35,104 nucleotides of DNA from Acidobacteriota bacterium (GCA_029263395.1 JAJCXO010000130.1:1-35104), one strand, 5' to 3'. Counted from the first letter of the stretch, positions 6,796 to 15,348 are shown. Numbers and translations are program-made. The notes: generated from the letters alone by a model not told the origin.

Positions 6796-8355
6796 TTGAC
6801 GAGCAGCAACCGGGTGAATGGCCTCATCGATGCCGCTGTAGATCGATTTGACCATCTCTATCGGTTCTCGTTGCCCAGCTTGCCACGCCTGAAAGACTTC
6901 TTCTTCGCGCGCTAAACGATGGCGCTCGAGCTTCTCGAGCTTTTGAACGGCATTCAAGACCGCCGGGCCGTGCGCTGGAAACAGGATTTCAGGCATCAAC
7001 TGACGAACTCGCCGAAGCGACTCCAAGTACGCATCCATGTCGCCGTCTGGGGGATCGATGACAATCGTGCTCAGGGTTGACACTAGGTCGCCTGCGATCA
7101 GGGATCGATGCGATTCGACAAAAAAGCAGAGGTGCCCGCGGGTATGTCCAGGGGTGTGGATGACCCGTACCGGGAAAGCCTCCTCGCCACCGAGATCGAA
7201 CAGCTGATCGTCGTGCAGCTCTTGATCAACAGTGAGGCCCGTAGCGGCGAGATGTCGAGCGGTCTGTGGATGGGCGCAGATCGGCACCTCGAATTCGCGG
7301 CGCATCGCATCGGCTGCCCCGATATGGTCGGGATGGTGGTGAGTCAACCAAATGGCTTGGAGCTGGATGCCCTGTGCCTGCGCGGCATGGATCGTCAGCC
7401 GCAGGCGTTCCGTTTCGTCGGCATGGGGTGTCGCCGGGTCGACCAGAACCGCACGTTTGTGGCCCAATAGGTAAGCATGAGTGTGCGTTGCTGGGGGCAA
7501 GGTAGGCGTCAGCAGGGGTATCAGAACAATGCCGGGGCGTAGTTCGATGCGGCGCATCGGGCCGAGGTTGGCTTCTTGCGTGTTCCGCAGACGATGGCTT
7601 CCGGCGGCTGGCCCGACCTCGCCCAGGACCTTCAAAATATGGAGAATCGGGGGCGCCAGAGTGACCTCTCCTCGAGTCCACCGTTCGATTGCACGGTGCG
7701 GCTCGATCCACTCTCCGTGATCGAGCTCTGTGCCCATCATGCTCGGTTGTTGGTCTTCCTCTTGGTCCCAGCGCAGCAGGAAAAAGCGATTGTCGAAGCG
7801 CATTGGCGCCAGTGGCGGCGTCAGCCAGCGGCCAGCAAACTCGAGCGCCTCGGCATTCAGTTCCCATCCTCGCTCAGTCAGGAGGTCTGAGAATGAGATC
7901 TTTTTGTCGAGCAGCCGCATGCGATCCGGTCCAATGCGGGCTTCGTCAAGGGGTTGCTTCGAGTCCGAGAGCAGCAACAAGCCTGTCTCTTCGAATAACT
8001 CTCGCAGCGCGCAAGCCACCAAGCCAGGTATCAGATCCGGGCCGAGGCGTTGGATCTCCCCCGCGTTGGTGCTTGGATCCGCATCGGAGAAGCTTGTATC
8101 GGACGCGCCTGACGGCATCTGGCCAACGTGCAGCGCAACATCACTGCGCGCCAACCCGCCTCCAGGGAAGGCGTACCAACCCCCCATGAAGCGCATCGTC
8201 GGCGAACGACGGACCCAGTAAACCTCGATCTTGTCGTTGTTGTTCTTCCGCCAAGGTACAATAGCAGCCGACGGTCTAGGGGGCTTGTTGCCTGCGGCGT
8301 CTGAGGCTGATGCTTGTAGAAGCCGTTCGTAGTAGCTCTGTTTGTCGAGTTTCAT
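6712..8355 (-). CDS. Nudix hydrolase-metallo-beta-lactamase fusion protein
   Basis: The 547-aa protein joins two hydrolase folds. Residues about 28-215 are a Nudix domain of the NUDT19/RP2 kind: FPGGG (63-67) is split from RELFEETG (118-125) by about 50 residues, the large insertion known in that subgroup. Its members act on CoA-type or related nucleotide diphosphates. Residues about 265-490 are a metallo-beta-lactamase domain with zinc-site THHHPDHIGAAD, VIHTPGHTRGHLC, the Asp of IAGDLV and the final LFPAHGP, followed by a LACTB2-like helical tail. Two-step breakdown of an acyl-CoA-like compound is plausible but inferred. ATG 8355 has a strong AGGAGG 5 bases upstream. The 3' end overlaps mtaB by 84 bp and carries a duplicated GGRIT unit. 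Confidence 0.85.
   Translation of the reverse strand: MKLDKQSYYERLLQASASDAAGNKPPRPSAAIVPWRKNNNDKIEVYWVRRSPTMRFMGGWYAFPGGGLARSDVALHVGQMPSGASDTSFSDADPSTNAGEIQRLGPDLIPGLVACALRELFEETGLLLLSDSKQPLDEARIGPDRMRLLDKKISFSDLLTERGWELNAEALEFAGRWLTPPLAPMRFDNRFFLLRWDQEEDQQPSMMGTELDHGEWIEPHRAIERWTRGEVTLAPPILHILKVLGEVGPAAGSHRLRNTQEANLGPMRRIELRPGIVLIPLLTPTLPPATHTHAYLLGHKRAVLVDPATPHADETERLRLTIHAAQAQGIQLQAIWLTHHHPDHIGAADAMRREFEVPICAHPQTARHLAATGLTVDQELHDDQLFDLGGEEAFPVRVIHTPGHTRGHLCFFVESHRSLIAGDLVSTLSTIVIDPPDGDMDAYLESLRRVRQLMPEILFPAHGPAVLNAVQKLEKLERHRLAREEEVFQAWQAGQREPIEMVKSIYSGIDEAIHPVAARQLGAHIERLQKLGRITGGRITGGRVTVD
6728..6764. repeat. 15-bp tandem duplication inside the mtaB / Nudix-MBL convergent overlap
   Basis: Units at 6728-6742 and 6743-6757 plus a partial third differ at one base. 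Because the unit is 15 bp, both opposite-strand frames stay open: SPSNSPPSNSP for mtaB and GRITGGRITGG for the fusion enzyme. Confidence 0.85.
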
Positions 8356-8511
8356 GAATCCTCCTAGGAGACTGTGTGCTTATACCAAGGACTCGACAAT
8401 AGGGAAAGATCAAACCTTCTTTCCTTATCAGTATTTAGCTTTATTGGCGGTTTGCGCTACGATCAAGAGACCGGAGACATCCGTCAACCGGTGACTGCAG
8501 CCGGGAGTGAG

Positions 8512-10371
8512 ATGACTAAAGACAATCAAGGCGAATCCCACCGCCGGAGCGCAACCCGTGCACCGATCGGTCGTCCGATCAAACTTCAGTTCGACGACTC
8601 GATGGATGTGATCGAGGGACACTGTCGGAACATCTCTATTGGTGGCATGTTCATCGACTTCGACAGCTCGAGGCCGCCGGGCAGCCTGGTGCGTTTTGAT
8701 CTTGCCCTGGACGACGATAGTGCGATTCGTGGTCTCGGGGAAGTGATTTGGATGCGTGCCAAAAGTGACTTTGGCGGCCCTGATGCAGGATTTGGACTGA
8801 AGTTCCGCTTCTTGGAGCAGCAGGATCGTCAGCTTATTTTCAAGCTGGTCAGCCAACACATCAAGAATCGTTTGTCCCGCCGCGAGGGTGAACCTGAATC
8901 AGGTCTGGCTGCGGCACTACCCACGAGCCTACCGCCGACAACCGACTCTCGGCAGGGTGAAGAGTTGTTGCCACCCATTGCTAGCTCTACCTTGGGCGAG
9001 CTTTCTTCACCTGAGCAGGAGGCGCCTGCACCAGCGCATGAATCGATACCAGCCTTCGCCGCCGAACCCGTGGCACCCCCGGTTGAGCAGGCGACTGCCG
9101 CCCCCTACCTCGAGAATTCAGGGTTTGAGGCGTTGACGCCCGCTTCGCAAGCCTCAGGAACCGACGAGACAGTAGCCGAATCAGCAGGTGGCGCCAGTAG
9201 TTTCGAAGCACCCAGTTTCGAAGCACCCAGTTTCGAACCGACAAGTTTCGAACCGACTGAGTTCCCGCCTCGGGTATCGGCCGCTGAGATGTCACAACGT
9301 GAGCCAGCTGGCAAGGCTGTCGAGCCTGCAGCTTCCACCCAATCCGGGGTGAACTTGAAGTTGAGCCCGATGGATCTGAATCCGTCGGTTGGCGATACCC
9401 CCTTATACGAAGTCGGACTGGATCCAGAGTCCCCGCGACCAAGTCTGTTCCAGCAGTCGACCGACGGCCCTGAAGCGACGGACGAGGGCGTTTCCGGTTG
9501 GGGGACCACGGCCTCGGCCGAAAGAGACCTGATGATCGGCACAGAGGCTACGGTTGAGCCTGAAGTCTTGCCTAGCACAACGTCCGGCAAACGAACGTTC
9601 CTGGTATTGCCTGTGGTGGGTGTGCTGCTAGTGGCGTTGGCGGCGGGTTATTACTTTTTTGCGGGTGGTGATCCGGGGCAAGGCACAGTCCCAACGACCC
9701 CTTCAGACGTGGTCGCAGAGCCACAAGATCACCTGATCAACGAAGAGGTCTCACCAGGCACCACTGTCTCACCAGATGCCACAGTCTCACCAGATGCCAT
9801 AGCCGGCGCCGATACCAGCCCTGATCGCAGTTTGGACGATGCTGCTGGTACACCTCCAGTGGAGACGACGGCTCTCGAGCCTGGCTCGGAATCTCAAGCG
9901 TCGATGCCGGTCAGCGAATCACCGATAGCAACAACGCCTGAGCCCAAGCCGACGATGGTCGAGCCATCTCCTCCCCCGCCTTCACCGCCGCCTCGAGCTG
10001 TCGCTGAGACGACCCCGCAGACCTCAGGCAACACATTCTCGCGATTACTCGATATCTCGTGGAGTGATGTCAGCACCGGATCCAAGATTGTTTTGACGGC
10101 GGACGGCCCAATCACCGCCGGGCGTTACAAATATCTTCGATTGGACGGCGAGTCCCCGCGTGAGGTTGTCAAGTTGCTTGGCGTCAGTCGCCGCTTCGAG
10201 AAGTCCACTCTAGCGGTTGTGGCTCCTGGCATTCGACAGATACGAACCGGCTTTCACCAAACCTCGAAGGGCTCGGAGCTTCATATCGTGATCGACCTCA
10301 TCGGGCCAAAGTGGAAGATCACCGAGGTCCGCTCCGTCGGTGATCAACTCGAGCTGTTGATCGGCCAGTAG
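8512..10371 (+). CDS. PilZ domain-transmembrane-AMIN domain protein
   Basis: This 619-aa protein probably links cyclic di-GMP to the cell envelope. An N-terminal PilZ domain (about 10-125) has the binding elements RRSATR (RxxxR) and NISIGG (N/DxSxxG). A long Pro/Ala/Glu-rich linker (about 130-360) follows, then one transmembrane helix (FLVLPVVGVLLVALAAGYYFF, near 365-385) and a second Pro-rich periplasmic linker. The C-terminal AMIN-like domain (about 505-619, starting FSRLLDISWSDVSTG and ending LELLIGQ) belongs to a domain family that binds peptidoglycan or secretin parts. ATG 8512 with GGGAG upstream is preferred over the frame start at 8374, which adds 46 unconserved residues. Two in-frame repeat tracts lie in the linkers. 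It is divergent from the Nudix-MBL gene. Confidence 0.85.
   Translation: MTKDNQGESHRRSATRAPIGRPIKLQFDDSMDVIEGHCRNISIGGMFIDFDSSRPPGSLVRFDLALDDDSAIRGLGEVIWMRAKSDFGGPDAGFGLKFRFLEQQDRQLIFKLVSQHIKNRLSRREGEPESGLAAALPTSLPPTTDSRQGEELLPPIASSTLGELSSPEQEAPAPAHESIPAFAAEPVAPPVEQATAAPYLENSGFEALTPASQASGTDETVAESAGGASSFEAPSFEAPSFEPTSFEPTEFPPRVSAAEMSQREPAGKAVEPAASTQSGVNLKLSPMDLNPSVGDTPLYEVGLDPESPRPSLFQQSTDGPEATDEGVSGWGTTASAERDLMIGTEATVEPEVLPSTTSGKRTFLVLPVVGVLLVALAAGYYFFAGGDPGQGTVPTTPSDVVAEPQDHLINEEVSPGTTVSPDATVSPDAIAGADTSPDRSLDDAAGTPPVETTALEPGSESQASMPVSESPIATTPEPKPTMVEPSPPPPSPPPRAVAETTPQTSGNTFSRLLDISWSDVSTGSKIVLTADGPITAGRYKYLRLDGESPREVVKLLGVSRRFEKSTLAVVAPGIRQIRTGFHQTSKGSELHIVIDLIGPKWKITEVRSVGDQLELLIGQ
9198..9257 (+). 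repeat. Four 15-bp in-frame repeats in the PilZ-protein linker
   Basis: Units start at 9198, 9213, 9228 and 9243 and encode SFEAP twice, then SFEPT twice. The pairwise pattern suggests stepwise slippage. They lie in the cytoplasmic linker between the PilZ domain and the transmembrane helix. Confidence 0.85.
9748..9801 (+). repeat. Three 18-bp in-frame repeats in the periplasmic linker
   Basis: Units start at 9748, 9766 and 9784, each GTCTCACCAG-led, and encode VSPGTT, VSPDAT and VSPDAI in the linker just after the transmembrane helix. Confidence 0.8.
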
Positions 10372-10402
10372 CCCTAGAAGGGTACGAGGCCGATCGGTTC
10401 GC

Positions 10403-11647
10403 TCAGGCGACGGCAACCGCGGGCTCGGCCTTGGAAGCTTCCGCGCTGTCGGCACCCAAGACACCTTCGATCCGATCCAGGGCCCAGTTGAGTTCGGCCT
10501 GCTGGATGACCAACGGCGGAGCGATCCGGATCACATGGTCATGGGTCTCCTTACACAACACACCCTGGTGTTGCAGGGCCTCACAGAATCGTCGAGCTCC
10601 GCCAGCCTCTGGGTGCAACTCGACACCGATCCACAGTCCACGGCCACGAATCTCTTTGACGTGCGGCGAATCGAGCTGGCGCAGTCGACTCAATGCCTGT
10701 TCGCCGAGATTGCGCGAGTTTTCGATCAACTCTTCTTCGACCAACACTTTGAGTGCCGTCATGCCAACCGAGGCGGCGACTGGGTTGCCACCGTAGGTCG
10801 AGCCATGGTCACCAGGATGGAAAACGCCCATCACCTCGTCGTCAGCAAGAATGGCTGAGACAGGGTAGAGACCCCCCGAGAGCGCCTTGCCGAGAATGAC
10901 GATATCCGGTCGCACTTCTTCGTGCTGGTAAGCGAACAGTTTGCCAGTCCGTCCGAGGCCGCTCTGGATTTCGTCGAAGATCAGCAGACTGCGGTGCTCG
11001 TCGGCGAGATCGCGGAGGTGACGGAGATAACCATCTGGCGGCACGATGATGCCACCTTCACCTTGGATAGGCTCCGCCAGAATGCCAGCGACATTGGCAT
11101 GCATCGCCTCGGTGATGGCGTCGAAGTCGCCATAGGGAATGATGCGAAAGCCGGGGGTGAACGGGCCAAAGCCTTCGCGGTATTGCTCTTCAGAGGAGAA
11201 ACCAACAATTGTCGTGGTCCGGCCATGAAAGTTGTTGGAGAAGACCAAAATTTCGGCCTGATCCCGCGGTGTATTCTTCACCGTGTAGGCCCATTTGCGG
11301 GCTGCCTTGATCGCCGTTTCGACCGCCTCCGCGCCAGTGTTCATAGGCAACACCTTCTCGAAGCCGGTGAGCTCGCTCAGGTATTTGTAGAATGGACCGA
11401 GAGCGTCGTTGCGGAAGGCGCGTGAGGTCAGGGTCAGGCGCTCGCTCTGTTCGATCAAGCTCTTGACCAGGCGGGGATGGCAATGTCCCTGGTTGACAGC
11501 TGAATAAGCCGCCAGCAAATCCATGTATTTTTTGCCTTCGACATCCCACACCCAGACGCCCTCGCCGCGATCGATCACGACATCGAGAGGATGGTAGTTG
11601 TGGGCGCCGTAGCGATCTTCCAACGCGATAAAATCGGCAGTCTTCAT
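10403..11647 (-). CDS. rocD: Ornithine aminotransferase (ornithine-oxo-acid transaminase)
   Basis: The 414-aa PLP enzyme transfers the delta-amino group of ornithine to 2-oxoglutarate, giving glutamate semialdehyde (arginine/ornithine breakdown or proline supply). The N-terminus AHNYHPLDVVIDRGEGVWVW followed by YMDLLAAYSAVNQGHCHP is typical of RocD/OAT. Further class-III transaminase motifs are NTGAEAVETAIKAARKW, the FDEIQSGLGRTGK Asp, and the Schiff-base Lys in ILGKALSGG (about K252), followed by GDHGSTYGGNPVA. It matches the family in length. The ATG at 11647 is preceded by TTAGGAG. The C-terminus has a short Ala/Glu-rich extension. It is divergent from the aconitase-like gene and has no other arginine-degradation gene nearby. 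Confidence 0.92.
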   Translation of the reverse strand: MKTADFIALEDRYGAHNYHPLDVVIDRGEGVWVWDVEGKKYMDLLAAYSAVNQGHCHPRLVKSLIEQSERLTLTSRAFRNDALGPFYKYLSELTGFEKVLPMNTGAEAVETAIKAARKWAYTVKNTPRDQAEILVFSNNFHGRTTTIVGFSSEEQYREGFGPFTPGFRIIPYGDFDAITEAMHANVAGILAEPIQGEGGIIVPPDGYLRHLRDLADEHRSLLIFDEIQSGLGRTGKLFAYQHEEVRPDIVILGKALSGGLYPVSAILADDEVMGVFHPGDHGSTYGGNPVAASVGMTALKVLVEEELIENSRNLGEQALSRLRQLDSPHVKEIRGRGLWIGVELHPEAGGARRFCEALQHQGVLCKETHDHVIRIAPPLVIQQAELNWALDRIEGVLGADSAEASKAEPAVAVA

Positions 11648-11843
11648 TATCGAGTCTCCTAAGCTGCTGGTGGCGAAAGACGGTGGGATTCTGGCTCGAT
11701 GAGCGAGCCCGGTACCGGACGTGGAGAGCTGATGGTTTCTTGGGTCCGTTTTACCACAAATCAGAGTGCGGACGTCACCCCCAAAATCCTCGGAAATCTT
11801 TGGAAGGTTCTAATCAAACCGGACACTAGGATACGATGAGAAC

Positions 11844-13838
11844 ATGACCAAGATGAAACTTGCAGACACCTTTGCCCTCACTCCAGGCAAGCGCACCCTA
11901 TATCTCACCAAAGACCCGGATTTGATTCGGCGTCAGTTGACGGGAGAGGTGGATCTGAGCCTGCGAGACGTCGCCTTAGAGGACCTTCTGGACGACGTGA
12001 ACACCGATGTCATGACTCCGGCCTGGGTGTGTTTCCAACATCGCCCGGAAGATATCGCCCGCGAAGCGTATGCCGGCCTGATCGTCGACGGCGACCGCGT
12101 TTTTGGGCGTGACGCATTGGCCAATGGCAATTTTGAGGTCATCGTCTCTGGCTACCGGAAGGGCGTCGGGAGCTCTCGGGAGACTGCGGTTCAGGCTGAG
12201 AAGTGGTGTGGTATCCGATTGGCGATCGCCGAGTCGTTTGCCCCGATCCATGCCCGCAACAACGTCAATCAGGGTGTTTTAATGGCGGGGTTCGACATCC
12301 TTGCGCGCCTGGAAGCGGGAGAACACATACCGCTCGAGGCATTCAGTAAAGGTTATGACCCGATCACTCGCGAAGTGGTCCGTCACGGCGGGCTGTTCGC
12401 GTTTGCCCGGGCTCTCGAAGCGGAAGAGATCGAGGTCCCGGCGCATCAAACACCCAAACGGCCGATGACGATGAGCGAGAAGATCCTTTCGCGGCATCTC
12501 AAAGGCACCACCGGACCGGGTTATGTCAAGCCTGGAGATGCGGTGTTGGTGGAAGTGGATGGTGGCTACTCCCATGACTTCACGTCAGCGCAGGTGCATT
12601 ACTTTTTGCAGCAAGAGTACGGACCGGACTACCAACTCCGTCACCCGGAACGCTTCGCGGCGTTTGAAGATCATCTCGTTTACGCCGACGAGGTCGTTCG
12701 GATGCGTCCCTACTTGGCCAACGTCAACACGATGCGAGATCTGCAGAGGGAATTCCAGGCGCATTCCGAGGTCGGGGACTATCTCGCCAAAGACGGTGTC
12801 TCGCCGGGGATCTGCCACGAAGTTGCACGCCAAGACATGGTGAGCCCGGGTGACTTCATCCAAGCCACGGACAGTCATACGTGTATGGGCGGGGCCAACA
12901 ACGCCCTGGCGTGGGGAGTTGGATCCACCGAATACGCCAACTTGATTTACAGCGGTTTCACCCAGGTTGAGGTGCCAGAGTCGATCTGCTTTGAGTTGGT
13001 GGGGGAACTGAGCGAAGGGGTCACCGCCAAAGATGTGATGCTCTTCATCCTGTGGAATTTTGCCCGCGAGCAGAAGACCCTGAATCGGGTGATGGAGTTC
13101 ACTGGTGATGGGGTTTCGTCCTTGTCGATGGATGAGCGAGCAACGCTGGCCAATATGGCCACCGAATGTTCAGCTCGCGGTGCGGTGGTGATTGCAGACG
13201 ATAAGACGGGGATCTGGATCGCCGAGAGCCGCCCGGGCACAGATATCGCCGACTTGATGTCGCGGGCGGTGCACCCAGACCCGGATGCTGATTACGTGGG
13301 CGGTGTGCACCGGATCAACTTGCCGGAACTACGGCCGATGGTGGCGCATCCCGGAGACCCGGATCATGGCGTGCCGTCGGACCCCACGAACGGTGCCTGG
13401 ATCGAAGACCTGGGGCAGGTCGAGATCGATATCGCCTACGGCGGTAGCTGTACCGCTGGCAAAATCGACGATCTGGAGTTCTACCACCGAGTTGTCAGTG
13501 AGGCCGTGGCATCGGGTCGCAAGATCCACCCAAGAGTTTCATTTTTGATCCAGTTCGGTTCCAAGACGGCAGAAACCTACGCCCGCGAGCACGGCTTCGT
13601 CGAGGCCTTCGAGCAAGCCGGAGTTCGTCTGATCCAACCCGGGTGCGGAGCCTGTATCGGTTGTGGCCCGGGTGTATCCGAAAACAGCGAACAGGTGACC
13701 GTCAGTGCAATCAATCGCAACTACAAGGGCCGGTCTGGGCCGGGCAGACTCTACTTGGCCTCACCGCTGTCGGTCGCAGCGTCAGCCTTTGTCGGCCACA
13801 TCGTCGCCTACCGGCCCGGCATGTTCGCCAGCAGTTGA
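11844..13838 (+). CDS. Aconitase-superfamily hydro-lyase with N-terminal swivel domain
   Basis: This 664-aa [4Fe-4S] hydro-lyase is related to aconitase, isopropylmalate isomerase and homoaconitase. The swivel (LeuD-like) domain comes first, with VGSSRETAVQAEKWCGIR near residue 107 and IAESFAPIHARNNVNQG, the equivalent of LeuD GSSREHA...SFADIF.N. The catalytic LeuC-like domains follow: DHLVYADEV, ATDSHTCMGGANNALAWGVG (about 340), IAYGGSCTAGKIDDLE (about 533) and QPGCGACIGCGPG (about 599). These supply the three cluster Cys. The end is INRNYKGRSGPGRLYLASPLSVAASA. Swivel-first order is like AcnB, but the HEAT domain is absent. The substrate cannot be told from sequence. The start is ATG 11844 with GATGAG just upstream; M4 is an alternative. 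Confidence 0.85.
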   Translation: MTKMKLADTFALTPGKRTLYLTKDPDLIRRQLTGEVDLSLRDVALEDLLDDVNTDVMTPAWVCFQHRPEDIAREAYAGLIVDGDRVFGRDALANGNFEVIVSGYRKGVGSSRETAVQAEKWCGIRLAIAESFAPIHARNNVNQGVLMAGFDILARLEAGEHIPLEAFSKGYDPITREVVRHGGLFAFARALEAEEIEVPAHQTPKRPMTMSEKILSRHLKGTTGPGYVKPGDAVLVEVDGGYSHDFTSAQVHYFLQQEYGPDYQLRHPERFAAFEDHLVYADEVVRMRPYLANVNTMRDLQREFQAHSEVGDYLAKDGVSPGICHEVARQDMVSPGDFIQATDSHTCMGGANNALAWGVGSTEYANLIYSGFTQVEVPESICFELVGELSEGVTAKDVMLFILWNFAREQKTLNRVMEFTGDGVSSLSMDERATLANMATECSARGAVVIADDKTGIWIAESRPGTDIADLMSRAVHPDPDADYVGGVHRINLPELRPMVAHPGDPDHGVPSDPTNGAWIEDLGQVEIDIAYGGSCTAGKIDDLEFYHRVVSEAVASGRKIHPRVSFLIQFGSKTAETYAREHGFVEAFEQAGVRLIQPGCGACIGCGPGVSENSEQVTVSAINRNYKGRSGPGRLYLASPLSVAASAFVGHIVAYRPGMFASS

Positions 13839-13888
13839 CGGTAGCACTCACGTCTTTGCCGACGACCCGTTGGTGTAGACAGCGGTTA

Positions 13889-14163
13889 GCTTGATCGCAT
13901 CCGTTATCAAGTCGATCAAGCGCACCTGCTTGCTTGATCGCATCCGCTATCAATTCGATAAAGCGTCTTGATCTGCTTGATCGCATCTCTTGCCAGGTCG
14001 ATAAAGCACGCTGTCTGCTTGATCGCATCCGTTTTCAGGTCGATCAAGCACCTCGGTTTGCTTGATCGCATCTCTTGCAGAGTCGATAAAGCAATCCATC
14101 TGCTTGATCGTATGGATAAGAAAGGCGATCAAGAATGCCTGTCGCTTGATCGAATAGCGGACG
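13889..14163. repeat. Hairpin-forming tandem repeat array, seven units of 42-43 bp
   Basis: GCTTGATCG recurs at 13889, 13932, 13975, 14017, 14060, 14102 and 14144, a period of 42-43 bp. In units 1-6 it is followed 15 nt later by CGATCAAGC (units 1 and 4), CGATAAAGC (units 2, 3, 5) or CGATCAAGA (unit 6). Each is therefore a 9-bp stem with a 15-nt loop, separated by 9-10 nt. Loops are of two main types, CATCCG... (units 1, 2, 4) and CATCTCTTGC... (units 3, 5), so units 2-3 and 4-5 look like a duplicated pair. Unit 7 is a half unit that ends at the acr3 stop. The array fills the whole gap between the convergent aconitase-like and acr3 genes. It contains short open frames on both strands that I regard as by-products. 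Confidence 0.9.
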
Positions 14164-15276
14164 TTACCGGGTCTCCAGAGACTCTCCCTTGGACCCGGAA
14201 TACAACCGACGGCGTAGGGCCAGGCTCACGTGGACTAGGCTGATCAACACCGGCACCTCGACCAGGGGCCCGACAACTGTCGCAAAGGCGACGGGCGAGC
14301 TGATCCCAAAGACGCCGATGGCTACAGCGATCGCCAGCTCGAAGTTATTGCCGGAGGCGGTGAATGCGAGAGTTGCAGCCCTTGGGTAGTCGGCGCCGAC
14401 CCTCCAGGCCATGAAGAAGCTGACGAAGAACATGATCCCGAAGTAGGCGCTCAGGGGAAGCGCGATCCAGAGAACGTCCAAAGGCTGACTGAGGATCTGC
14501 TCGCCCTGGGTCGAGAACATCACCACGATCGTGAAGAGCAGGGCCAGCAAAGTGATCGGAGAGATGCGAGGCACGAAGACGCGGTCGTACCAGTCTGCTC
14601 CCTTCAGGGGCAGCAGGATCTTCCGGCTGAGAATCCCGGCCGCAAAGGGAATGCCCAGATAGACCATCACACTCGCGAAGATCTCGCTGATCGTCACCTC
14701 GACGATCGCTCCCTCGAGACCGAAAAGCGGCGGCAGTACGGTGACAAAAACCCAGGCGTAGATACCGAAGGTCAAGATCTGGAAGACGCTGTTCAGGGCC
14801 ACGAGCCCTGCCGCATACTCGCTGCTACCCTGGGCGAGCTGGTTCCAGACGAGCACCATGGCGATACAGCGGGCGATGCCGACCAGAATCAAGCCCACCA
14901 TGTACTGGCTCCAGCGCGGATCCGGCCCGAAGAGAGTGGGCGCCAGGAAACCGAAGAAGCCGATGGCCAGCAGGAACATTAGCGCCGGGCCGACGATCCA
15001 GTTTTGGATCAAGGAGAGTCCGAGGACCTTAACGTCCGCGAATACCTTTGGCATCAGCTCGTACTTCACCTTGGCCAGCGGCGGGTACATCATGAGGATC
15101 AGCCCCGCCGCAATCAGTAGATTGGTGTTCTCGCCGACCGTCAGGGCTTCGTTGAATTGCGCGACCCGCGCCTGGAAGAGGACCCCGATGGCCACCCCGA
15201 GCGCCATGGCCAGAAAGATCCAAACGGTTAGGTACCGGTCCAGGAGAGAGAGATTCTTGCTGAGATTCTGTTCCAT
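14164..15276 (-). CDS. acr3: Arsenite efflux transporter, Acr3 family
   Basis: The 370-aa integral membrane protein has ten predicted helices and would pump arsenite out across the inner membrane using the proton gradient. Family marks are [41 protein letters not shown], the functional Cys in [13 protein letters not shown], and [20 protein letters not shown] followed by [11 protein letters not shown]. It matches the family in length. No arsR, arsC or arsM is adjacent, which is unusual because acr3 normally sits in an ars operon. The YfcE-like gene lies upstream on the same strand across about 72 bp containing a duplicated 18-mer. The stop abuts the hairpin array. Confidence 0.92.
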   Translation of the reverse strand: MEQNLSKNLSLLDRYLTVWIFLAMALGVAIGVLFQARVAQFNEALTVGENTNLLIAAGLILMMYPPLAKVKYELMPKVFADVKVLGLSLIQNWIVGPALMFLLAIGFFGFLAPTLFGPDPRWSQYMVGLILVGIARCIAMVLVWNQLAQGSSEYAAGLVALNSVFQILTFGIYAWVFVTVLPPLFGLEGAIVEVTISEIFASVMVYLGIPFAAGILSRKILLPLKGADWYDRVFVPRISPITLLALLFTIVVMFSTQGEQILSQPLDVLWIALPLSAYFGIMFFVSFFMAWRVGADYPRAATLAFTASGNNFELAIAVAIGVFGISSPVAFATVVGPLVEVPVLISLVHVSLALRRRLYSGSKGESLETR

Positions 15277-15294
15277 TAGATGTAGTGGCCTCGG

Positions 15295-15330
15295 TGTCGC
15301 CCACCGTTGTTATGTCGCCTACCGTTGTTA
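15295..15330. repeat. Two 18-bp tandem repeats between yfcE-like gene and acr3
   Basis: 15295-15312 and 15313-15330 are copies of TGTCGCC(C/T)ACCGTTGTTA, one mismatch apart, in the acr3 leader. A degenerate third copy may follow. Confidence 0.8.
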
Positions 15331-15348
15331 TTCGGTCCCAGCCACCAG

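Noticed and set aside
13889-14163. CRISPR array
   Set aside because: The period is regular, but only 9-bp arms are conserved, the intervening sequences resemble one another, and there are no cas genes.
13711-14243. Short open frames on both strands inside the hairpin array
   Set aside because: They are produced by repeats whose period is near a multiple of three, lack ribosome-binding sites, and drift in frame where units are 43 bp.
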